From Heliocidaris tuberculata (lineage: Eukaryota; Echinodermata; Echinoidea; Camarodonta; Echinometridae), in contig CM046842.1 in NCBI GenBank assembly GCA_025618425.1, forward strand, positions 24,737,062-24,801,061: a DNA stretch of 64,000 nt, written 5' to 3'. This document shows positions 10,575 to 21,000 of this stretch, piece by piece; the first letter of the stretch is position 1, and each line of letters begins with the position of its first letter. The notes beneath the pieces were generated by a model. It was given only the letters and a program-made list of their open reading frames with translations, did no database searches and was not told where the DNA came from. A program made the translations under genes and the position numbers.

Positions 10575-10885
10575 CCGGTGAGAGATACAGAGTCTGCACT
10601 ACGTACCGTTCGCCGGACGCACGCGCAGTCGTCGTCTGATTTGGTCGGCGGCGAGGCAAAGCACGCGGGCCAATAGGGTTTGGTCGTTCAGGAGATCGCT
10701 CACCTGCTGCCAACGCGACGTCGTCGTGCAACGCGAAGGGGGCGACAACCATGCGACCGGTCAGGACGGAAGGCGGCTCGCGGCGGGCAGCGGGAAAAAA
10801 TTCTATAGGGTCCAACGGACCCCCTCCTGCAGCGCGTGCAAAGTCAATCGGGGCGGGCGCGCGACCCCCTGCGTGGCCTTAGCGA
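10575..10885. promoter_or_regulatory. CpG-rich island in AT-rich surroundings
   Basis: About 300 bp of GC-rich, CpG-dense sequence (for example GTTCGCCGGACGCACGCGCA and GGGGCGGGCGCGCGACC) stands out sharply from its flanks. A minus-strand ORF (10561-10815) ends at a donor-like CCCAC|GTAAGA. The ORF is Pro/Arg/Ala-rich with no domain and may simply reflect composition. A plausible role is a promoter or first exon for the minus-strand exon cluster at 9.2-10.3 kb. A horizontally or locally inserted GC-rich fragment is the alternative. Confidence 0.35.
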
Positions 10886-10889
10886 ATTA

Positions 10890-11838
10890 ATTATTATAGA
10901 TTGTTTTCATTTGTGTTCCATTTGTGTTTGACCTACGTGAATGAAAATCGAAACATTCACACGTACAGAACATGTGCAAAATTAATTTTATAGAATGTTT
11001 ACCTGAAGTCCATGTATAAAATCAGAAACTATATGTAGTTTCTCAGTTTGGAACCCTAGCACTACTTAAAACATTTCTTAGGAATGAAACTATGACAAAA
11101 AATGAGTAAGTTGTATATACAATTTATACTTCCAAACACACATTCCTATATTTCTCATTCAAGGCTGAAACTATTTTAGAATTGTGTTTCTGATTATCTT
11201 TACCTATGTAAAGTAACCGTGACTTGAATAGAATGTAAGCTGTAATCATAGAGAGCTAACTCACTGTCAAAATGTATGCTTCATTATAATTTACATGGAG
11301 CTATTCTTTCCAACCTTGAATTTACCGTTCATAAAAGGATACACAACTGACGAACACACATAAGAACAAGTTTACAAATTTGAGTGGTAGGGGACATTTT
11401 GGAGAAGACTTCTTGAAAGGGAGCTATGCATACAGGTGATGCTAAACTCCTTTGAATGTCAATAAATTATACTGAGTATTTATTTTTTGCATACTAATCT
11501 GTTTAAGCAAGTAACAATCATTTTCATGTATATGACAAAAATGTGAGTAATATTTATCTGCAACATCATACTACTTCCACCACAAGAGGAGTTTAGGATG
11601 CTCACAATACATATTTCTAGTAGTGTCTATTCCACCAAGAATTTCGACTCATCTTGCCCTGCTGCCAATAACCATACTATCATGCTCTTGTAGCAAATAG
11701 GATTGCCCTTTGTTTATCCGTTTAGAGTGGTACAAAAAGTGTAGAGCTGGTATTGTTCACTCTGATGTTACTGAATAAACAGAACTCTCGACTAGCCTGA
11801 TGAACCAAATATGAAATTCACCTCTTTTGACAAAGAAT
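10890..11838. other. No gene seen
   Basis: AT-rich unique-looking sequence without long ORFs, splice-flanked frames or clear repeats. Confidence 0.6.
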
Positions 11839-11840
11839 CA

Positions 11841-11988
11841 GGGGAGCGTTTCATGAAAGGAAGTTGTCGGATATTTCACCCGACAACTGTTATAAGCTAC
11901 TGAAATCCTTACATCTGATTGGCTGAGAGCAAATTTGTCGGATAAAATATCTGACAATTCCTTTCATGAAACGCCCCCCCCCCCCCCC
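11841..11988. mobile_element. Palindromic MITE, family 'GGGGAGCGTTTCAT', copy 1
   Basis: The ends GGGGAGCGTTTCATGAAAGG and CCTTTCATGAAACGCCCC are inverted repeats extending inward (TTGTCGGATATTT / AAATTTGTCGGATAAAATATCTGACAA). The centre carries ACATCTGATTGGCTGAGAG. A second copy lies at 41204-41338. The right end has expanded into a run of about 16 C. Confidence 0.85.
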
Positions 11989-12299
11989 TGTTGGCATGTG
12001 TTCATCCTCTGTTTCCTCTTCTGATGGATCTGTAGCATCTAAAAAATAAAAAAAAGGGGGGGGGGATGGGGAATGATCAACTGTGAGATGCTTCTGTATA
12101 AAAGAAGACGTTTTGAAAGTATTAATCCATTTACATATAGGATCATCTCTTGGGCCCTACCATCAGGCAAGAAGAAAGGGTGACATCACAAACTAAATTA
12201 TCACATGATACCAAACTATACATTATTTTATTCCCAACAGTCATGTTGTATACTGCATAATTCTTTTTCATTTCTTTTCTTGTTTTTTTCTTTTGCCAT

Positions 12300-12545
12300 G
12301 CCATTAGGTGTGTTGGCTCAGTCAGTAGAGCGTCACGCCAAACAAGTTTGTCTTATCCCAACTTTGAAATGACGGAAATATTGATCTGTGTCTTTGTATG
12401 TATACTTGCATTTTTTTTCTTCTTCTTTTGTTTAAAGTATGGAATATTATCTTCCTATATTATTGCAATAATGCAACGGTCATTGTTTAGGTTCCAATCA
12501 TGTGATTTGAAATATTAAATAAACTGAAATTGAAACTAATAAAAG
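12300..12545 (+). mobile_element. Possible old tRNA-headed SINE with AATAAACTGAAATTGAAA tail
   Basis: TGGCTCAGTCAGTAGAGCG resembles a tRNA A-box region, but no good B box follows. The sequence ends about 200 bp later in ATTAAATAAACTGAAATTGAA, a tail type that recurs near 4020-4060 and 14595-14625. Weak evidence. Confidence 0.3.
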
Positions 12546-12587
12546 CATGGACGCAGGAAGAGCAGTATCAGTACTGATGTGACTACC

Positions 12588-12671
12588 CTTATTATTATTA
12601 TTATTATTACATTATCATTATTATTATTACATTATCATCATTATTATTGTTATCATTATTATTTTTATTAT
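12588..12671. repeat. (ATT)n microsatellite
   Basis: Imperfect TTATTATTATTACATTATCATTATTATT repeat directly upstream of the FReD exon. It may supply the polypyrimidine-like context of its acceptor. Confidence 0.85.
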
Positions 12672-12686
12672 CACCTTTATCATTGA

Positions 12687-12791
12687 GTGAGAATGATTTA
12701 CCGCTATTTGCCAAATATAACCTTTTCCGACTGGCCAACGAGAGCAGTGACTATCAGTTGCAGCTGGGCGACTTCCGGGAGGGTAACGCAG
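12687..12791 (+). CDS. FReD exon, central-C-terminal part of the domain
   Basis: The frame FAKYNLFRLANESSDYQLQL followed by GDFREGNAG matches the segment of fibrinogen-related domains around YxxFxVxxExxxYxLxVGxYxGNAG (family knowledge). The exon ends at AACGCAG|GTTGGA in phase 1, and the acceptor is about TTTATCATTGAG before 12687. The split codon G|GC joins exactly to the exon at 13784 to give GNAGDAF, the conserved GNAGDxL/F step. The preceding domain part (GGWTVxQRR ... EFWLGN) was not found between 7.6 and 12.7 kb. Confidence 0.85.
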
Positions 12792-13359
12792 GTTGGAAGA
12801 CATTTCTTTTGAACGTTTCCATGTTAATCTTTGATGATTAATTACCTCTTATCTTTAATGAAGTAATTAATCTCTCATATGTAATCTTTTACTCAATTCC
12901 TTCTCAAAACGTAGATCTTCTTTGAAAAAAAAATAAATGATCAAATTCACCTCTCTACCTTGCCTACATGACCGACTCGAGGTCACTGCAGAGCAATATA
13001 TAATAGGTTCTCATATACCTGCAGTTCGTATTCCTAACGATCCAAAACATTTCAATTTTAATATTTTTCTCTTAGTTAAGCAGTTCTTATCAACCGATAA
13101 GAGCTTCCTTCTTTGATTATTGATTTATTCAACTTACCAGGAGCATTCTCCTAATTTGATTGACTGTGATTTTTTTTATTTTCACAACCACCAATCTAGT
13201 GCACAATAATAAATCACATTGGAATTACGTAAAATCAGTTTTTCTTAAAACGCAGTTTTATTTTTAATAGCAAATCATTAGCCCTAACTCAAGATTTAAG
13301 TAAGCATCTATTTCTTTTCTGCTTTTGTGGTACATGCAGCAGCTGCAAAAACAACAACA

Positions 13360-13740
13360 ATACTTATGATGATGATGATAATGTTAATGATAATAATGAA
13401 TATAATAAAATTTATAATGATAATAACGATACTACTACTAATAATAATTCAACTATTGCTACAACTAATAATAATAATATTACTGGAGCCATCTTGTATA
13501 ATGCTCACGTCGGTCACGTTATGACGGTTCTGGCCCTGCAACATTATACCTTTTCTATAGACAATCGTTCAAGTATGTAGCGCCCTAGAATGTCAGGTAC
13601 CTATCTACACTGTCTTGGATGAAGACTGGTAGACATGAATTAATGTCTTGCCACAGTACGTAAGTATCGGATTGGGATTCGAACCTTCACCCCTTTGATT
13701 GAGAGTCAGGTGAATGAACCACTATATCAAGACGCCTCCA
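13360..13740 (-). mobile_element. tRNA-derived SINE, copy A (minus strand)
   Basis: Minus strand: a tRNA-like head at about 13738-13665 with A box TGATATAGTGG (13719-13729) and B box GGTTCGAATCCC (13674-13685). The body contains GGCAAGACATTAAT and AGGTACC. The 3' part ends in an ATTATTATTATTAG-type tail (the imperfect ATT tract at about 13362-13483). The body motifs recur in the copies at 29093-29442 and 61000-61210. It is inserted in the intron before the last FReD exon. Confidence 0.7.
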
Positions 13741-13783
13741 GTGACACATCCTATAATGATTTTAATTTTTATTTATTTTCTAG

Positions 13784-14027
13784 GCGATGCTTTCAGACAC
13801 CAAAATGAGTTTAAATTCAGTATAATTGATCGAGACAATGATGGAACCCAGAGCAGCTATAACTGCGCCAAAGGCCGTGGTGGGTTCTGGTTTGACAGCT
13901 GTGCCTATGCTATAGTCTCAATGATAAACGGAAAGAGAATGGAGTCCTTGGGGCATGGCACAAAGACGGGGTTACTACCACATACTTGCGCAGCGTGGAA
14001 ATGAAACTTCGACGAACATCTGACTAG
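13784..14027 (+). pseudogene. Last FReD exon, C-terminal domain part, broken by a 1-nt frameshift
   Basis: The acceptor TTTTCTAG precedes 13784. The frame gives GDAFRHQNEFKFS, DRDND and NCAKGRGGFWFDSCAYA, which contains the calcium-site DRDND and the Cys pair of the fibrinogen fold. After codon GCT (13908-13910) the frame is lost and a stop follows at 14002-14004. Shifting by one base, from TAT at 13911, the family's end appears: YSLNDKRKENG, VLGAWHKDG and RSVEMKL, then TAG at 14025-14027. One base is therefore missing near 13905-13911. This is either a true pseudogene or null allele, or a base-calling error. With the missing middle exon, a decayed gene is favoured. Confidence 0.85.
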
Positions 14028-14031
14028 AGGT

Positions 14032-14185
14032 TGTAACCCTGCTGTAACCCTGTGACACCGTATATTCTCTGAGTAAAGGGTTAATGTAGTGTAACACTGT
14101 AACCATGTGACACCGTATATTTCTTTAATACATGGTGTCATCTGGTGTAATCCAGTAACCCTCTGACACCATTTATTTCCGTACA
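14032..14185. repeat. Short tandem repeat after the FReD stop
   Basis: Three diverged units carry TGTAACCCTGTGACACCGTATAT (about 14041, 14097 and 14152), spaced about 55 bp. They lie where the 3' UTR of the FReD gene would be. Confidence 0.65.
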
Positions 14186-14434
14186 CCTTATATTCTTCGA
14201 ATTCTAAAACTTTGGTACTCATACTGATACTTTGGTCTAGCCAATCTAGGTGTAGATCCACCCTAGAACTAGATCAAATCTACATCTACTGTAGATTCAG
14301 ACTAGTCTATATATATTCTTAGACTAGAAGTATAACTTAGGAAGGTTGGCTAAACTGTTATTGTTAGCAAGAGACGAGTTGCATTGACATTTTCTTGAAC
14401 AAATTTATGAAAAATTCATAATTTTAATCGATTA

Positions 14435-15545
14435 TACTCATTTCTATTTTAACTTAATATTTACAAGCACCTACAAGCAAACGAGGTGATTTGGTTTATT
14501 CTGATGTACTTATCTTAATGTAAATTACCTTCGTAGTAGTATCATTTTTACATTCTTGCAAATTAAACTGACGAGATGTAATGTGAATGTAAAATATGAA
14601 ATAAACTGTACTGAACTGAATTAGGTTCTGGTTGCGAAATTATTTTTTAAAAATTAATTAATGATTAATAATTATTTTTCATTTTTTTATTTATTTATTA
14701 TCCCACATGAGGACCATAAATCTTAACAGTAACTCAGTTTTGTCAGTATCTTGCTCTTTATCAACTAAAATCGAAGATATCCGGTTAAAAACAAAAATTG
14801 GGCTCTCACAAGAACTGTACTCATGCTCAATCGCAATAAATAAATGCAATAAAATATAAGTAAATTGGAAACAAATTAAGCCTACCGTGGTAATATCCGA
14901 AGTAGAGAGAGAGAGTGTGTGTCAGTAAAAGAAAAACAACAACAAAATCGCTTTGTATTTCATATTTGAGTTATATTATTTTATTCCTTTCTTACATATT
15001 TGGCTGGTATTGTATTCCGTTTTTAATTCAATGTCATTCTTTCGTCCATTTTACCTACTCTCAACATTACATTAGGCCATATTTTGTTTCACCCTTGGTA
15101 AGACAGAAACTTTTGTTATCTCTCATTTCGTTCGGCTAGCCGAATGATACTGGTAATATAATAATTGTTTTGTTATCTAATGCGTGTTTGAGAAAACAGG
15201 TCTCCTTCAGTTTTTTCCATGTGTAACCCATACGATATTCAATGATGAATTACAATTAAATTCAGTGACCCCTACAATGTCGAAAGACGAACGACAGGAA
15301 ATGCATAACCTCTGAAGTTATATTTTAGCAAGACATTTAGCACACTTCATTCCCTACTGATTATTGTAACAAACATCGCAATGTTAGCTGTGGTATGCGC
15401 ACAAAAGATGAAGAAGAAAAGAAGAAGAAGAAAAAAAAAACTTATGTAGGTGTTTCTTATATGAGCGATCGAATGAGCTAGGAAAAAAAAGGAAGTGAGA
15501 GATACAGCGGGGGTGGAAATCCATATATTGTTTTGTTTACTTTTT
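14435..15545 (+). repeat. Segmental duplication, copy A (~1.1 kb)
   Basis: Matches 21690-26995 in the same order once two insertions in the second copy are removed. Shared blocks include ACAAGCAAACGAGGTGAT, the GGTTCTGGTTGCGAAAT block, CCCACATGAGGA, CTACCGTGGTAATATCC, CACCCTTGGTAAGACAG and GTTTGAGAAAACAGGTCTCC. ORFs in it are not conserved between copies, so it appears non-coding. It could be a segmental duplication or two copies of one dispersed element. Confidence 0.8.
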
Positions 15546-17120
15546 TTTACATCATAACATTATATTATAAAAGTGTAAAGTTTCTCTGACTCACTCTCTA
15601 GATGTCAAGAAAATAGAGGTACTTATAAGTAAAGAAAGCAATGCCTGGCTAGGTGCAAAGAAAAATTAGGATCAAACAATACATTCGTATAATTTGCTAA
15701 TGTATTTGTATAGATCACCGTAGAGGGAAGAAAAAACAACAACACACAATTATACGTTTATATGCTTACGCAAAACTTTTGAGGCATACTAGTTAACAGC
15801 CACAAAGCAGTAACTTTTTCATACTTTCTAGAGATTTTTGTTCCTAGTTTTTACTGATAAACTCGTTTAAAATTGTTTTCTATATATCCTACAGAATTAT
15901 TAGATATTGATTAATATAAACGTATAAAATCTATCAACCACATTCTTTTATTTTTCTCTCTCTCTCTAATTATCATAATTGTGTTCAATTGTGTTAGAGA
16001 GTCAGAAGTAACTTTTCTGTCTTCTCCCGTAGAATGTATGTAATTAAGGACATGATCCATGTAATAGCTCAAACAACATAAATGAAGTATTAGAAGTGCT
16101 GTCGAATGTCAATCAATATGCCTTTATACTCTCTATTCATATATTTATGAACGAACGCATTAAAAAAATAATTTACCAATTTACATTTCTGTGAATCCTT
16201 AAATGAATTTTATATTTGTGTTAAACTTGAAGGTAATTAATATACATTACTTTCCTACCCTTATACACTAACTTTTGGTTAGTTTGCTTTTGTTGGTATC
16301 AGTGAGGGGGTTAACACCTATATTCAGCAGCAGATGGTTTATTAGAAGGTGACAGGAAATGTATAATTATAGTAAGGCCAATCGCAGTTGAGAGTGCTAT
16401 GTAAAAAAAAAAAAAAATAGGTCGTCCTCTTCTCCCACTATTAGCATTAGTCGACAAAGGAGAAGGAAGGAAGCCAAATTGCCTTTTCGACGCTGTCTAT
16501 ATGAACTTGGAAACGAGTTCGCTCACTTTACTTTTTTTTTAAATCACCAGTGACCCTTACAGTTGTTTCATGTTTTTAGAAATCTTGCCCCCCCCCTTAT
16601 CTTGATCAGAAGAGAGTCGTCTAAAGGATGCTTTTTCTCTTTTCTTCTTTCCTTTATTCCCCCCCCCCCCCCTTTTTGGGGGTCTGTTCTTGATAATGAA
16701 GAATGTATCAGGTTTTTGTAACAATTAAACATGAAAACAAAAAAATGAAGAAAAGAAAGACAAAAGAAACCTTGCATAAAATATGTACAAGGATATTCGC
16801 TAACGCGCCGGAGTTTGTGGAATATATACCAACATGTTACGTACAGGAGGAAACTTTCATCAGCAGTCTCTTCCTTTCGCCAATAGTTTCCAGAATTAAG
16901 ACACGAGGCCTTGCCTAATGCCTAAGCCATGGCTATATCGATTTATTGTGCCTGAAAAAAACAAAAAAAAACAAAACAAAACAAAAAATAAAAAAACTTA
17001 GCATGATAATGTGACTTTACTCAATTGCGAAAAGCACTGGCCTCAAACAACGAACGACTATTAGCAGTGGCGTGTAGAGGAGTCATGCAGGGGGGGGGGG
17101 GGCACGTGCCCAAATTAAAT
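15546..17120. other. No gene seen
   Basis: AT-rich sequence with CT repeats (about 15957-15967), a poly-C run (about 16660-16673), A/C-rich runs (about 16960-17000) and a 14-G run (about 17090-17102). ORFs of 69-71 codons (16568-16918) have no domain. Confidence 0.6.
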
Positions 17121-17255
17121 GGTAAGCAAGGAATAATAATAATAATAATCAAACATTTTTATATAGCGCATTACACATAAGCAAAATTGCATGTCTCTAT
17201 GCACTTTAGGAGAGGAAAGAAAGGAAAGATGCACTGGGTTCATGATTCTGATTAA

Positions 17256-20200
17256 CTATAAAGTGGTGAAAAGGTATGTCTTTAGAGAATTAATGAAGTT
17301 TTCATAGGAATTTATACTTTTCAGATATTCAGGCAACTTGTTCCACAAAAGAGCGGCAGAATGTGTAAAAGACCTTTCCCCGTATGATTTTGTCATTATT
17401 TGTGGAACGCAGAGCAGGGACTTGAAACTGGAACGTAACATTCTATCGGGTTTATATGGAGTTAGTACTTCAGAGAGATAAGTAGGAGCCAGCTGATGTA
17501 AACATTGGTAGGTTAACATAAGTATTTCAAATTGGATACGGGACTTGATGGGCAACCAGTGTAGATCTCTTAAGACTGGAGTTATTGATTCATGTTTCTT
17601 CGTGCGTGTAACAAGTCGGGCTGCAGAATTTTGAAGGAGTTGTAGTCTTTGAATTTGAGAAGAAGGGAGACCAGAAAGCAAACTATTACAGAAATCAAAA
17701 TGGCACATAACAAAAGCATGAATTAATCGTTCAGTGGTTGGTTTGTCTAAAAAATTGCGAATTTTACCTATTTTGTATAATCCAAATGAAGCTGAGCGAC
17801 ACTTTTGTGAGACAAAATTTTCAAATGTGAACTTATCATCAAAAATAGCACCTAAATTTCTGCAAGTTCTGGTTGCATGAACAATTGTACCATTTATGTT
17901 CAATGTTGATATGAGGTTGCTTGACCTATGGCGTGAAGAAAGATGAAGAAACTCAGTCTTTGTATCATTGAGCTTTAAACCATTTACCTGAGACCACTCT
18001 TTGATTGATTGCACACACTCTGATACCTGTGAAGTGACATTAATATTATCAGTTCTCTTAAATGAAATGTACAGTTGTGTGTCATCTGCATAGAACATCT
18101 TATGAATTTTGTGAGTATCAATAATATCTTCTAAGGGAGAGGTATAGAGGGTAAATAGGATTGGGCCCAATACGGACCCTTGAGGAACCCCTTGAGGGAT
18201 GATTTCTGTGGATGACCGCTCATTTCCAATAATAACAGTGTGAGTGCGCCGAAACAGATACGACTCTATCCAAGCGAGTGCTTGACCACTTATACCAAAA
18301 CGAAGTCTCAGACGTTTCAACAAGATGTCATGCTTAATAGTATCAAACGCGCAAGAAAAATCTAGCAGCACAAGGATGACTTCTTCTCCTTTGTCTAGAG
18401 ATAAAAGAATGTCATCCGTTACTCGCAGAAGAGCTGTTTCGACGCTATGAAACGAGCGGTAACCAGATTGTGACTTTGCGTATAAACTGAATGTGTTCAG
18501 GTACTGTTGAAGTTGGAATGAAGCTATTCTTTCTAAAAGTTTGCCAAAATATCTCAAGTTTGCAATCGGACGATAACTTTTCAGATCTTCAACATCAGTA
18601 GCCGAACCCTTCAGTCTAGGAATAACATTTGCATGCTTGAAACCTTCTGGGAAAGAACCAGTCATGAAAGAATCATTAGTGACCTGTGTCATAAATGATA
18701 ATAATTCTTCACGAAATTTTTTCAAAAATGAAATTGGGACAGGGTCAAGTTCACATGTTGTGGAAGAAGAGGTAGTAATGAACTTGGCAACCTCATCTTC
18801 AGACACTGATTTGAATTTGCTGAATGATGAGGTTGCAAGCTTCTCAGGAAATTCCCTACTATTATCAGCCGCTGATGACTGTAATTCATCAGTGATTGAC
18901 CGAACTTTCTCTGCAAAATATCTCAAGAAACGCTGTGGTAGAGATATATCAAAACTGATATTGTTTGGTAAGGTTTTTAACTGGGGTCGTAACAGGTGAT
19001 CAACCTTCCTGAAGAGATCTCGAGGAGAACAATTTTTCAGTTGATTACGATGATAAACTCGTTTGGCTGAAGTGAGTTGATTATTATAGTGATGAGACGC
19101 TTTCACATAAATTTGCCGATCAATTTCAAGACCACACCGAGAGAAAGCTTTCCGTTCGAGAGCACGAAGTTTTTGCTTCAATTCTCTAAGTTCATCTGTG
19201 AACCATGGTGTGTCTGGACGATATCTAACAGTTCTAGTGACTTCCGGAGCATGCTTATCTAGAAGCAAGGATAGAGTTTTGTTAAACTGACCAACTCGCT
19301 CATTCAGGTCTGGGCTTGGAGAAGAGTACAGATCTGACTTGAGGATGTCACTGGAAAAGGCTTCGATGTCGATGCTGTAGACCTTCCTTGTCTTTATCTC
19401 CAATTTCAATGGTGGAGGCTTTCGAATGTCCAAGCTGCAAGAGATAGCAACATGATCCGATGGGAGATAAGACGTTGAGCTTAGATCAGTGACAAAACTG
19501 TCCGTGGCTCTGGTGATGATGAGGTCAAGTGTATGGCCAGCTCTGTGCGTTGGAAACGATACATGCTGTTGCAGGTTAAATGCTGATAGCACAGACAAGA
19601 AATTCCTTGAGTTGTTATCAGTGACAGAGTTAACATGGTAATTAAAGTCACCAACTATTAATAACTGATGAGGAGATGATATGAGTTGTTCCATGAAGGT
19701 TGAGAACTCACGGAGAAAGAGCCGCTCGGTTGAGTCTCCCCTGGCTGTGCGTTGAGGACGATAAATGACAATAAGGCGTGTTGGAACCTGGTAATGTGAA
19801 GTTACCAGGATATCTAAGTGTTCAAAAGAACTGAAGTTAGAAATATTGTCATACACCTTGACGCGAAGAGACTTTCGAATGCATATCCCAACACCGCCGC
19901 CAACACGGTGCATTCTGGGCTTGTGAAGCCAGTTGTGGTCTTTCAAAACAGATGTGAGCTGAGCAATGGAGTAGTTGTCTCGGTCATCTCCAATTAGCCA
20001 TGTCTCTGTCACTGCAGCGATGTCAATGTTATCACCTATGATGAAATCTGATAACATGTGTGTTTTGTTATTCAAAGACCGTGCATTCCACAAGGAAAGT
20101 CTTATAAGACCGTTATTATGCTCTGGTGAACTTGACTTCTCCTGGAGACGACGCCGACGACATCGACCACCTTTACGACCCCGTTTGGTACGACCTCTAC

Positions 20201-20666
20201 ATATACTCAAATTGCGAAGTGTTAACCAAACTACTGGAGTCACTTGAAACTTTTGAGACCTAAAACCTAAAAGCGTCTCTACATCATACTGAATTCTATT
20301 AGAAATTACAATATCCTGACTTTGAGTACCACCAAGCTTATCCAATGAATTATAAGCGTTACTCTGTGGACCCGGGTTGGGATGTACATCCCCACATAGA
20401 ATCAACTTAACATGGAATGTAGCAGTACAGGAACTGGTCTGATTATATAATACCTTCCTTCCAACATACTTTACATGAGCACTTGTGAATGAAGGTGTGT
20501 CAAACAGTACAGAACATGTTACTCCTGTACCTTCTAGCACACCCCCACTCAAAAGTGAACACAACAATAGAATGGCAAGGGGGATGCCCTGAGAGGCCAT
20601 TGTCACACAAAGCTTAATCAGGTGTGTTGTTCGTAAATAACACCAAAAGAATGGTTTCAATCTCAA
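17256..20666 (-). CDS. LINE ORF2-type polyprotein: hydrophobic leader, 2A-like motif, APE endonuclease, reverse transcriptase
   Basis: 1136 residues, uninterrupted. Residues 1-48 hold a start and a signal-peptide-like helix; Met-23 (MASQGIPLAILLLCSLLSGG) is the likelier start for it. CGDVHPNPGP at residues 91-100 is a 2A-like sequence; the family core is D-V/I-E-x-N-P-G-P, here with His for Glu, and separation would fall between Gly-99 and Pro-100. A basic segment follows (157-173). The endonuclease spans about 187-412, with LWNARSLNNK, TETW, VGDFN, LDLIITR and SDH. The reverse transcriptase spans about 637-930, with SYRPIANL, LLDFSCAFD, GVPQGSVLGP and the catalytic YADD (859-862). The C-terminal domain with LPSSQIQRLQLLQN and LHWLPI is CR1/L2-like. 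The protein would nick DNA and reverse-transcribe its own RNA. The 2A site could release a ~77-99-residue leader. Confidence 0.92.
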   Translation of the reverse strand: MRLKPFFWCYLRTTHLIKLCVTMASQGIPLAILLLCSLLSGGVLEGTGVTCSVLFDTPSFTSAHVKYVGRKVLYNQTSSCTATFHVKLILCGDVHPNPGPQSNAYNSLDKLGGTQSQDIVISNRIQYDVETLLGFRSQKFQVTPVVWLTLRNLSICRGRTKRGRKGGRCRRRRLQEKSSSPEHNNGLIRLSLWNARSLNNKTHMLSDFIIGDNIDIAAVTETWLIGDDRDNYSIAQLTSVLKDHNWLHKPRMHRVGGGVGICIRKSLRVKVYDNISNFSSFEHLDILVTSHYQVPTRLIVIYRPQRTARGDSTERLFLREFSTFMEQLISSPHQLLIVGDFNYHVNSVTDNNSRNFLSVLSAFNLQQHVSFPTHRAGHTLDLIITRATDSFVTDLSSTSYLPSDHVAISCSLDIRKPPPLKLEIKTRKVYSIDIEAFSSDILKSDLYSSPSPDLNERVGQFNKTLSLLLDKHAPEVTRTVRYRPDTPWFTDELRELKQKLRALERKAFSRCGLEIDRQIYVKASHHYNNQLTSAKRVYHRNQLKNCSPRDLFRKVDHLLRPQLKTLPNNISFDISLPQRFLRYFAEKVRSITDELQSSAADNSREFPEKLATSSFSKFKSVSEDEVAKFITTSSSTTCELDPVPISFLKKFREELLSFMTQVTNDSFMTGSFPEGFKHANVIPRLKGSATDVEDLKSYRPIANLRYFGKLLERIASFQLQQYLNTFSLYAKSQSGYRSFHSVETALLRVTDDILLSLDKGEEVILVLLDFSCAFDTIKHDILLKRLRLRFGISGQALAWIESYLFRRTHTVIIGNERSSTEIIPQGVPQGSVLGPILFTLYTSPLEDIIDTHKIHKMFYADDTQLYISFKRTDNINVTSQVSECVQSIKEWSQVNGLKLNDTKTEFLHLSSRHRSSNLISTLNINGTIVHATRTCRNLGAIFDDKFTFENFVSQKCRSASFGLYKIGKIRNFLDKPTTERLIHAFVMCHFDFCNSLLSGLPSSQIQRLQLLQNSAARLVTRTKKHESITPVLRDLHWLPIKSRIQFEILMLTYQCLHQLAPTYLSEVLTPYKPDRMLRSSFKSLLCVPQIMTKSYGERSFTHSAALLWNKLPEYLKSINSYENFINSLKTYLFTTL
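20367..20396 (-). other. 2A-like ribosome-skipping motif in the LINE ORF
   Basis: Codes for CGDVHPNPGP at residues 91-100, preceded by a hydrophobic VKLIL. 2A-like motifs near the N-terminus of APE-type LINEs are documented in sea urchins and other invertebrates, and some double as signal sequences (established knowledge). Activity of the DVHPNPGP variant is not shown by the sequence. Confidence 0.75.
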
Positions 20667-21000
20667 TTACAGCTACACAGTGATATACATGGTTACTCAA
20701 ACATAATGAACATGGTTAAGTGCACATACATACTAGACCCTGTGCAGAAATGACTACACAGAGTGTAATGGTACTTTAATGCTTACCACAGTCAGAAATA
20801 AGATACTTATTTTCTAACAAATGCCAAAAAATATATCTGCAAAAACTTGCCCAGTCTGATCAGAACAATAAACCAAGAAACATGATGTAAAATATAAGCA
20901 AGAAATGAACCCAGTGCAAAGAAATAAGGAAACTAGTGGAGCAGCTGTAACGCGCACCACCAGCCTCCTGTGTTAATACCTATCAAGAAGGTGGAGAGAA

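Larger units (their letters stand above)
17124..21000 (-). mobile_element. LINE-1: near full-length CR1/L2-type non-LTR retrotransposon (minus strand)
   Basis: The element runs from a 5' UTR upstream of 20666 (5' limit uncertain, about 20.7-21.0 kb) through one long ORF to a 3' UTR. The 3' UTR ends ATGTGTAATGCGCTATATAA, AAATGTTTG and (ATT)n at 17131-17149. The (ATT)n tail and GCGCTATATAA end are shared with the SINE at 29.1-29.4 kb. Its ORF is intact, so this is a young or still competent copy. Confidence 0.85.

Noticed and set aside
10561..10815. 84-codon minus-strand ORF as a real protein
   Set aside because: GC-rich composition alone gives Pro/Arg/Ala-rich open frames. Its donor phase does not fit the downstream candidate exons. 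Kept only as a CpG island.
13660..13740. tRNA gene on the minus strand
   Set aside because: A and B boxes are present, but the acceptor and anticodon stems do not pair well, and the same unit with a shared body recurs at 29.1 and 61.1 kb. It is a SINE head.
18637..18999. Plus-strand ORFs antisense to LINE-1 (also 19975-20247)
   Set aside because: Shadows of the LINE coding strand without independent support.
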